DNA of 5,161 bases, from contig JAISEH010000161.1 of NCBI GenBank assembly GCA_031264205.1, positions 1-5,161 on the forward strand, read 5' to 3'. The notes under the pieces are model-generated. The model saw only the letters and a list, made by a program, of their open reading frames with translations, was not told where the DNA came from and made no database searches. The stretch is from Candidatus Margulisiibacteriota bacterium (lineage in GTDB: Bacteria > Margulisbacteria > Termititenacia > Termititenacales > Termititenacaceae). The position numbers and the translations under genes were made by a program. Below are positions 1-4,304 of the stretch, in pieces (the stretch's first letter is position 1; each line of letters opens with the position of its first letter).

Positions 1-434
1 GCCGCGGCGACGGACAGCGCGGTGTTTTTTTTGACAAAACGGATCAAGTCCGCCGCGTGTTTAAATGTGTCACTTTCCGGTTGATAGTCGGGATTGTTTT
101 GCGGCCAATCACCGCGCAGAGCCAAAATATTTGCAATGCCCCAGCCGGAGACCTTTTGCAAAAAAGCCAGAATGGATTTTTCGCTCGAGCCGATGCAGGT
201 CAGGTGCGTCATCAACTCGAGATTTAATTCGCGGCGGATTTTTTCCAGCAACAGCAGGCTGCGTCCCTGCGTCGTGCCGCCTGCGCCGTAAGTGAGCGAG
301 ATCAGCGCCGGTTGCAGTTTTTTGAGTTTGTCCAGTTCGACAAAAAGCGAGGCGAGTCCCTCGTCAGTTTTAGGCGGAAAAATCTCCAGAGAAATTACCG
401 GCGAGGACTGCTGGTAGATTTCGGTTAGACGCAT
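1..434 (-). CDS. metF: Methylenetetrahydrofolate reductase, N-terminal 144 codons (gene runs off the left edge)
   Basis: MetF reduces 5,10-methylenetetrahydrofolate to 5-methyltetrahydrofolate in the cytoplasm with FAD as cofactor, supplying the methyl group for methionine synthesis. The translated N-terminal half of the TIM barrel shows the family landmarks in order: SLEIFPPKT at residues 15-23, SLTYGAGGTT at 46-55, MTHLTCIG at 75-82 and NILALRGD at 102-109. By comparison with E. coli MetF, E17 should be the catalytic glutamate (E28 there) and D109 the folate-binding aspartate (D120 there). The start is ATG at 434, preceded by GGAG six nt upstream and 16 nt after the xth stop, so it is probably the last visible member of the radA-lipoprotein-xth-metF run. 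The family is usually about 280-300 residues, so roughly half is missing because of the window edge, not because the gene is broken. The identification is firm. Confidence 0.95.
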   Translation of the reverse strand, partial: MRLTEIYQQSSPVISLEIFPPKTDEGLASLFVELDKLKKLQPALISLTYGAGGTTQGRSLLLLEKIRRELNLELMTHLTCIGSSEKSILAFLQKVSGWGIANILALRGDWPQNNPDYQPESDTFKHAADLIRFVKKNTALSVAA

Positions 435-440
435 AAAAAT

Positions 441-445
441 CTCCG
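441..445 (-). promoter_or_regulatory. Shine-Dalgarno sequence of metF
   Basis: CGGAG on the minus strand sits 6 nt before the metF ATG, in the 16-nt gap after the xth stop. It fixes the metF start. It also shows that this organism uses Shine-Dalgarno initiation for genes inside operons, in contrast to the four SD-less gene starts elsewhere in the window. Confidence 0.75.
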
Positions 446-450
446 TCCGG

Positions 451-1209
451 TCATAACACGATACCCACCGGACAATGATCCGAGCCTGGCACATCGGCCA
501 GGATAAACGCGTCTTTTAATCTGCTGGCGAGTTTGGCCGTGGTGAAAAAATAATCGATTCTCCAGCCGGTATTCCTTTCGCGCGAATGAGTTTTGTAATC
601 CCACCAGGTGTACAGCTCCGGCTCGGGGCGAAATTGCCGCAGCGTGTCCACAAAACCACTGGCCAGCAGTTGGTCGATCCAGGCGCGTTCGATCGGCAGA
701 AAACCGGAAGTGTCAGAATTTTCTTGGGGATGCGCCAGATCGATTTCCTTGTGCGCGGTGTTTACGTCGCCGCAAATTATTATTTCTTGCCCGGCCTTTT
801 GCAGTTTTTGGCAGTACGCCAGAGTCGCCGCGTAAAAGTCCATTTTGTAATTCAGACGCTCCTGATCTTTTTTGCCGTTAGGAAAATAAATATTCAGCAA
901 AGTAAATTCTGGATATTCGGCGATGACCGCGCGGCCTTCGCGGTCAAAACGCGACAGATCAAAACCGTGCCGCACCTGTCGCGGCTGGATTTTGGTGTAA
1001 AGTGCCGTGCCACTGTAGCCTTTTTTTTCAGCGGACGACCAGTAGGCCGTGTAGCCGGGCACATTCAATAATTCTTCGCTCAGCTGCGCTGGCTCGGCTT
1101 TGGTTTCCTGCAGGCCCAGAATATCCGGCTGCTCTTTTTGCAGCCAGGCCAAGAAGCCTTTTTTTTGCGCGGCGCGAATACCATTAACATTCCAGGAAAT
1201 CAACCGCAT
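451..1209 (-). CDS. xth: Exodeoxyribonuclease III / AP endonuclease (ExoA/Xth family)
   Basis: This is a Mg-dependent endonuclease/exonuclease/phosphatase-fold enzyme that cuts DNA 5' of abasic sites and trims 3' blocks during base excision repair. All catalytic landmarks of the family are present in the 252 residues: WNVNG at 6-10 (N7), LQETKA at 33-38 (metal-binding E35), IYFPNG at 107-112 (Y108), GDVN at 147-150 (D148 and N150), WRIDYF at 216-221 (D219) and the terminal SDHCP at 243-247 (D244-H245). The length matches the ExoA-like branch, such as the B. subtilis enzyme. The ATG follows directly on the TAA of the upstream lipoprotein gene (TAAATG) and has GGAG 7 nt upstream, so the two are probably translationally coupled. 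It lies two genes downstream of radA, giving two DNA-repair functions in one run. The gene appears intact, with no missing active-site residue. Confidence 0.96.
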   Translation of the reverse strand: MRLISWNVNGIRAAQKKGFLAWLQKEQPDILGLQETKAEPAQLSEELLNVPGYTAYWSSAEKKGYSGTALYTKIQPRQVRHGFDLSRFDREGRAVIAEYPEFTLLNIYFPNGKKDQERLNYKMDFYAATLAYCQKLQKAGQEIIICGDVNTAHKEIDLAHPQENSDTSGFLPIERAWIDQLLASGFVDTLRQFRPEPELYTWWDYKTHSRERNTGWRIDYFFTTAKLASRLKDAFILADVPGSDHCPVGIVL

Positions 1210-1680
1210 TTATTTGCTCCGCAAAAGAAAATAAATCTGCTCGGCGGTGTCTTCCAGGGCTGGGGTATCCATATTCTGCGAATTGGCGGTCACGACAGAA
1301 ACTTTGTGCGGCGAAGTATATTCGCCGTCGAGACCGTGCAGGACGATGTTGTTGGCGCCGCTGTAAATTTCTAACAGCTCGTCGAGTTCAGGCGCTCCGC
1401 CGTGAACCAAAGTTTCGATGAGCAGCACGCCGTTGTATTCCGCGAAATTGTACTCCACCAGATTGTTGAGATCGTCGATGATAAACGAATAATACGCGCC
1501 GGCACGCGCGTGCAGTTGCTGGAGAAAACTGACAGTGTAGGCGGATTTTTTGGTCAGCACCAATATGCGCCGACTGGTCAACTCATTGGTCAGCTCGGTC
1601 AGCGGCATAGTGTCGCTGCTGTTCAGACAGCCGCCACAGAGTATTAGCGCGGCCAATAAAACCAAAAATAATTTGCGCAT
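1210..1680 (-). CDS. Small probable lipoprotein of unknown function
   Basis: I do not recognise the family. From the ATG at 1680 the product is 156 residues. It opens with a clear export signal: MRK, then a hydrophobic stretch at about residues 4-15, then CGGC ending at C18. C18 is the likely lipidated cysteine, although C-G-G before it is an atypical lipobox. After a short polar linker, the mature part alternates predicted strands and helices: RRILVLT at 37-43, YYSFIID at 63-69, YNGVLLIE at 82-89 and NNIVLHGL at 110-117. This suggests a small alpha/beta domain facing outside the cytoplasm, possibly Rossmann- or flavodoxin-like, but no catalytic motif is visible. The reading frame stays open upstream to a TTG at 1716 overlapping the radA stop. 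I prefer 1680 because it puts the signal peptide at the N-terminus and lies 7 nt after a -10-like box. The gene lies 28 nt after radA and abuts xth. Lgt, the enzyme that would lipidate it, is encoded in the same window. Confidence 0.75.
   Translation of the reverse strand: MRKLFLVLLAALILCGGCLNSSDTMPLTELTNELTSRRILVLTKKSAYTVSFLQQLHARAGAYYSFIIDDLNNLVEYNFAEYNGVLLIETLVHGGAPELDELLEIYSGANNIVLHGLDGEYTSPHKVSVVTANSQNMDTPALEDTAEQIYFLLRSK
1217..1220 (-). promoter_or_regulatory. Shine-Dalgarno sequence of xth
   Basis: GGAG on the minus strand lies 7 nt before the xth ATG, inside the last codons of the upstream lipoprotein gene. Together with the abutting stop and start codons it supports coupled translation. 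Confidence 0.7.
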
Positions 1681-1687
1681 GGGATAG

Positions 1688-1716
1688 ATTGTACTAAAGA
1701 TTTCCGTCCTAGCCAA
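1688..1716 (-). promoter_or_regulatory. Predicted internal promoter for the lipoprotein-xth-metF genes (leaderless)
   Basis: On the minus strand TTGGCT (1711-1716) is followed after exactly 17 nt by TACAAT (1688-1693), and the ATG of the lipoprotein gene comes 7 nt later. The hexamers match the sigma-70 consensus at 4/6 and 5/6. The -35 box overlaps the radA stop codon. Transcription starting about 7-8 nt after the -10 would begin at or next to the ATG, and no Shine-Dalgarno sequence lies at a usable distance before that ATG. This is a prediction from sequence only. Confidence 0.5.
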
Positions 1717-3058
1717 TTTTAGCTAATGCTTCGGCCAGTGTCCGCGGCGCGATTAGTTCTAGAGAATATTTTCTTTGCAGGTTTTTGAGATTACTTTGCG
1801 GAATAACTGCCGTGGCGAAACCGAGTTTTTCCGCTTCATGGAGACGCTTCTCGATATTGCTGACCGAGCGCAATTCACCGCCGAGACCGATCTCGCCAAA
1901 AGCGCAGATTTTCCGGCCAAAAATCGTCTCACGAAAACTCGACGCGACGGCCAGCGCAATGGCCAGATCAGCGCCAGTGTCGTTGACTTTCACGCCGCCG
2001 ACCACATTCAAAAAAATATCCTGCGTGCTCAATTCCAAGCCGCACTTTTTTTCCAGCACGGCCAGAATAATCGCGGCGCGGTTGTAATCCAGTCCGGTGA
2101 TCGTGCGGCGCGGCATGGACAGCGCCGAACGTGCGGCCAAAGCCTGTATCTCCACCAAAAAAGACCGGCTGCCTTCCAGACAGGCTGTAACCATCGTACC
2201 CGGTATGTCCAGATTGCTCTGAATAAAAAGCTCCGAGGCGTTGGGCACCTCGACGAGACCTTCGGCGCGCATGTCAAAAATGCCGATCTCGTTGGTCGAG
2301 CCAAAACGATTTTTGATGCTGCGCACGAGACGGAAATTTTGCGAGCGCTCGCCTTCGAAATAAAGCACGGTGTCGACCATGTGCTCCAGCACTTTGGGGC
2401 CGGCCAGCGCGCCTTCTTTGGTCACGTGCCCGATGAAAATCGCCGCAAAATTATTGTCTTTCAAAAAACGGATCAACCAGGCTGCGGACTCGCGCACCTG
2501 CCCCACCGAGCCGGGCGCGGCGGGAATATCGGGGTGATAAATTGTCTGAATTGAATCAATAATCGTCAGCGCCGGATTATATTCCTGAATTGCTTTTTCG
2601 ATTTCCAGAATATTGGTCGCGCACAATAACGCGATATTTTGGCCAGTGGTGTGCAGTCTCTCCGCGCGCAGTTTGATTTGCTGCGGCGATTCTTCGCCGG
2701 AAATATAGAGAGTTTTCAAACCCTTGGCGGCCAGCGCGCCGGCAATTTGCAGGCTGATCGTTGACTTGCCGATGCCGGGTTCGCCGCCGAGCAGAGTGAT
2801 CGACCCGCCGCAAAAGCCGCCGCCCAGCGTGCGGTCAAATTCCGTGATGCCGGTCGCCAAACGCGTTTCGCGGCCGGCGCTCACGGCGTCAAGCGCGATT
2901 ATTTTGCCGGACTTGGTTTCTTTGACAAAAGTTTTGGTGACAGACGCGGTCTCTTCCGCAAAAGTATTAAAGCCGCCGCAGTTGGTGCATTTGCCGAGCC
3001 AGCCCAGCGACTCAAAACCGCAGGCCTGACAGACATATTTGACTTTGGTTTTGGCCAC
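1709..3058 (-). CDS. radA: DNA repair protein RadA (Sms), RecA-like branch-migration ATPase
   Basis: RadA is a hexameric, RecA-related DNA helicase that processes recombination intermediates. The 449 residues show the full family architecture. First is an N-terminal zinc finger with cysteines C10, C13, C24 and C27. The RecA-like ATPase follows, with Walker A GEPGIGKST at 92-100 (K98) and Walker B LTIIDS at 164-169 (D168). Next comes the RadA signature KNRFG at 249-253. Last is a C-terminal Lon-protease-like domain from about residue 300, with GGVKVNDTGADLAIALA at 354-370. As is usual in RadA, the Lon serine position carries alanine, so no protease activity is expected. Length is normal for the family. 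The start is GTG at 3058. MAKTKVKYVCQACG matches the usual RadA N-terminus, so this start is secure even though no Shine-Dalgarno sequence precedes it. It is the first gene of the leftward run and is divergent from the HTH gene. Confidence 0.97.
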   Translation of the reverse strand: MAKTKVKYVCQACGFESLGWLGKCTNCGGFNTFAEETASVTKTFVKETKSGKIIALDAVSAGRETRLATGITEFDRTLGGGFCGGSITLLGGEPGIGKSTISLQIAGALAAKGLKTLYISGEESPQQIKLRAERLHTTGQNIALLCATNILEIEKAIQEYNPALTIIDSIQTIYHPDIPAAPGSVGQVRESAAWLIRFLKDNNFAAIFIGHVTKEGALAGPKVLEHMVDTVLYFEGERSQNFRLVRSIKNRFGSTNEIGIFDMRAEGLVEVPNASELFIQSNLDIPGTMVTACLEGSRSFLVEIQALAARSALSMPRRTITGLDYNRAAIILAVLEKKCGLELSTQDIFLNVVGGVKVNDTGADLAIALAVASSFRETIFGRKICAFGEIGLGGELRSVSNIEKRLHEAEKLGFATAVIPQSNLKNLQRKYSLELIAPRTLAEALAKIG

Positions 3059-3065
3059 GCGTTGT

Positions 3066-3074
3066 AATATAACA
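3066..3074 (-). promoter_or_regulatory. Extended -10 promoter element placing the radA transcript start at its GTG
   Basis: The minus strand reads TGTTATATT, an extended -10 (TGn followed by TATATT at 3066-3071). The hexamer ends 7 nt before the radA GTG. No good -35 stands 17 nt upstream, as is common for extended -10 promoters. It is almost identical to the TGTTATAAT before lgt. A start 7-8 nt downstream of the hexamer would give a leaderless radA mRNA, consistent with the lack of a Shine-Dalgarno sequence. Confidence 0.5.
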
Positions 3075-3101
3075 TATTTCCGACAGGCTAGATTTTGTCA
3101 A
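3071..3101 (-). promoter_or_regulatory. Alternative radA promoter with perfect -35 box
   Basis: A perfect TTGACA (minus strand, 3096-3101) is followed after 19 nt by TATGTT (3071-3076). The spacer is longer than the ideal 17 nt. This promoter would give a leader of only about 5 nt, still too short for a Shine-Dalgarno sequence. It overlaps the extended -10 call, so at most one of the two -10 hexamers need be used. The TTGACA may also simply support the downstream element. Confidence 0.35.
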
Positions 3102-3143
3102 TTGCCGAAAAATTAGGAGCAACGGACAGAAAAGCAAAATGAT

Positions 3144-3153
3144 TATCTAGATA
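3144..3153. repeat. 10-base perfect palindrome beside the HTH promoter (candidate operator)
   Basis: TATCTAGATA is its own reverse complement and directly abuts the candidate -35 box (3154-3159) of the HTH gene, inside the divergent spacer. Small XRE regulators commonly bind such dyads near their own promoters, so autoregulation is plausible. A 10-base A+T-rich palindrome can also arise by chance. Confidence 0.3.
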
Positions 3154-3188
3154 TTGAATGGTTAAGCCACTTTCATTTAAAATATAAG
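3154..3188 (+). promoter_or_regulatory. Predicted promoter of the HTH gene (leaderless or nearly so)
   Basis: TTGAAT (3154-3159) is followed after 18 nt by TAAAAT (3178-3183), which would start transcription about 5 nt before the ATG. Overlapping it, TATAAG (3183-3188) ends 6 nt before the ATG, the same placement as the -10 boxes before lgt, radA and the lipoprotein gene. I cannot tell which hexamer is used. Either way the transcript would have almost no 5' leader, and no Shine-Dalgarno sequence is present. Confidence 0.4.
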
Positions 3189-3194
3189 CTAACA

Positions 3195-3488
3195 ATGAAT
3201 TTGAAAAAAACTTTTATTCGCAATATGAAAATGCTTCGTGCCATGTCTGGATTTTCTCAATTGAAATTGGCTGAACTCTGCGATGTTTCCGGCAACTATA
3301 TTGGCATAATCGAAAGCGGCAGGAGATTTCCTTCGGTGGAGATGATCGAAAAATTGGCGCGGGTTTTAAAAGTGCAGCCTTATTTGTTCTTTTTTAATGG
3401 GCAGACCGAAAAATCTGCGCCGGTCATTCCGGAGAAAATCAAACTGGAAATCATCGCCAAGTTAAGCGGTATTATCCACAAATATTAG
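3195..3488 (+). CDS. Small XRE-family helix-turn-helix transcriptional regulator
   Basis: The 97-residue product is essentially one Cro/C1-type HTH domain at about residues 7-65. Helix 2 falls around SQLKLAELCD at 21-30. The turn and recognition helix are VSGNYIGIIESGRR at 31-44. The packing helices follow, with FPSVEMIEKLARVLKV at 45-60. A charged, probably helical tail of about 25 residues (75-97) has no recognisable ligand domain. It is therefore likely a DNA-binding protein whose target cannot be read from the sequence. Its own promoter region, with the palindrome at 3144-3153, and the divergent radA promoter are natural candidates. The coding sequence is visibly richer in A/T than its neighbours. 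The start is ATG at 3195 without a Shine-Dalgarno sequence. lgt follows after 33 nt, so partial co-transcription is possible, but lgt also appears to have its own promoter. Confidence 0.85.
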   Translation: MNLKKTFIRNMKMLRAMSGFSQLKLAELCDVSGNYIGIIESGRRFPSVEMIEKLARVLKVQPYLFFFNGQTEKSAPVIPEKIKLEIIAKLSGIIHKY

Positions 3489-3506
3489 TTTTCAGATATT
3501 GGCCTG

Positions 3507-3515
3507 TGTTATAAT
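3507..3515 (+). promoter_or_regulatory. Extended consensus -10 promoter at the lgt start (leaderless)
   Basis: TGTTATAAT is a perfect extended -10 (TGn plus the consensus hexamer at 3510-3515). The hexamer ends 6 nt before the lgt ATG. No strong -35 is present; TTTTCA at 3489-3494 would leave a 15-nt spacer. There is no Shine-Dalgarno sequence between it and the ATG. Transcription is predicted to begin at or within a base or two of the ATG. Confidence 0.6.
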
Positions 3516-3521
3516 CAAAAA

Positions 3522-4304
3522 ATGCAGCCTGTGTTTTTAGATCTCGGTTTTCTGCAAATCCGCTACTATGGCTTAATGTACGCGATTGCTTTGCTGGCCG
3601 GCATTAAATTGATCTTGACGGAGGTCAAACGCCGCAGACTCGGCGGCAATGAAGACCAGATTTTAAATATTATTCTCGGCGCTTTTGTCGGCGCGATTTT
3701 GGGCGCGCGGCTTTACTATGTCCTTTTCAATCTGCCGCTTTACCGCGGTGATATCTGGGAGATTTTTGCCGTGTGGCACGGCGGCCTGGCGATTCACGGC
3801 GGTATTTTCGGCGGAGTTTTGACGGGTTATCTACTCTGCCGGTTTTATAAAATCGCGCCGTGGCGTTTTGCCGATTGCGCGTCGCCGACCGTTTTATTGG
3901 GTCAGGCGATCGGCCGTTTCGGCAATCTAATGAACGGCGACGCGCATGGTCTGCCGACGAGCTTGCCCTGGGGCTTGATTTTTCCGGCTGGCACGCCGGC
4001 CGGCGACGAATTTCCCAATCTGCCTTTGCACCCGACGATGCTTTACGAAATGATCTTGAATTTTTTGTTTTTTCTAATTCTGTATCGTTTGCAGAAAAAA
4101 AATAACTATAAAGACGGCTATATTTTTTGCCTGTATCTGATTTTTTATTCCGCCGCGCGTTTCATAGTGTCGTTTTTCCGCGCGGACGATCTCTATTTTT
4201 TGGGCTTCAATTTACCGCATCTGGTCAGCCTTGTTTTAATCGCGGTTTGTGGTTATATTATTTGGCGGCACAAACTCTACAGGGTAAAAGAAGGCGCGCA
4301 ATGA
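3522..4304 (+). CDS. lgt: Prolipoprotein diacylglyceryl transferase (Lgt)
   Basis: Lgt is a polytopic inner-membrane enzyme that transfers diacylglycerol from phosphatidylglycerol to the lipobox cysteine of prolipoproteins. The 260 residues contain about seven hydrophobic segments. Signature motifs are YYGLMY at 15-20 (Y16 corresponds to E. coli Y26), AIHGG at 90-94 (H92 to H103), GRFGNLMNGDAHG at 131-143 (R132, N135 and G143 to R143, N146 and G154), HPTMLYE at 170-176 and the last core segment with Y209 and R213 (Y235 and R239). Two positions differ from E. coli: D140 stands where E151 is, and S217 stands where E243 is. Both are reported to be important there. Length and the N-terminus (PVFLDLG before YYGLMY) are normal for the family, so the ATG at 3522 is secure although it has no Shine-Dalgarno sequence. 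The stop overlaps the ilvE start (ATGA), suggesting translational coupling. Confidence 0.95.
   Translation: MQPVFLDLGFLQIRYYGLMYAIALLAGIKLILTEVKRRRLGGNEDQILNIILGAFVGAILGARLYYVLFNLPLYRGDIWEIFAVWHGGLAIHGGIFGGVLTGYLLCRFYKIAPWRFADCASPTVLLGQAIGRFGNLMNGDAHGLPTSLPWGLIFPAGTPAGDEFPNLPLHPTMLYEMILNFLFFLILYRLQKKNNYKDGYIFCLYLIFYSAARFIVSFFRADDLYFLGFNLPHLVSLVLIAVCGYIIWRHKLYRVKEGAQ
4290..4294 (+). promoter_or_regulatory. Shine-Dalgarno sequence of ilvE
   Basis: GAAGG inside the last codons of lgt lies 6 nt before the ilvE ATG. It decides the start that overlaps the lgt stop by four bases. Confidence 0.6.

Larger units (their letters stand above)
3059..3194. other. A+T-rich divergent intergenic region
   Basis: These 136 bases separate radA from the HTH gene and are the only sizeable spacer in the window. 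They hold the predicted start signals of both genes, an alternative upstream radA promoter and one short perfect palindrome. I see no long open frame, no terminator hairpin and no structured RNA element. Confidence 0.8.

Noticed and set aside
1021..1028. Eight-base T/A homopolymer runs inside metF (25-32) and xth (1021-1028 and 1159-1166), possible slippage sites
   Set aside because: Each encodes ordinary lysines within a conserved frame that stays open. No downstream alternative frame of interest was seen.
586..1071. 161-codon open frame on the plus strand, antisense to xth
   Set aside because: Covered by xth with all its catalytic motifs. No recognisable motif of its own and no Shine-Dalgarno or promoter pattern that would support it.
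1210..1716. Longer lipoprotein frame beginning with TTG at 1716
   Set aside because: It would add 12 polar residues before the signal peptide and overlap the end of radA. No SD was found for it, whereas the ATG at 1680 has a well-placed -10 box.
1775..2554. 259-codon open frame on the plus strand, antisense to radA
   Set aside because: It lies wholly inside the unmistakable radA gene. Its translation is rich in R, A, H and Q with no domain or hydrophobic-core pattern, as expected for a reverse-strand shadow of G+C-rich codons.
3115..3150. Possible three-codon leader peptide (ATG at 3139, TAG at 3148) with an AGGAG upstream
   Set aside because: The AGGAG is about 19 nt from the ATG, too far for normal initiation. 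The region also lies upstream of the likely transcription start, and there is no attenuator structure.
3481..3500. Short inverted repeat between the HTH stop and lgt (AATAT and ATATT)
   Set aside because: Only a five-base A/T stem with no following T run, so not a credible terminator.
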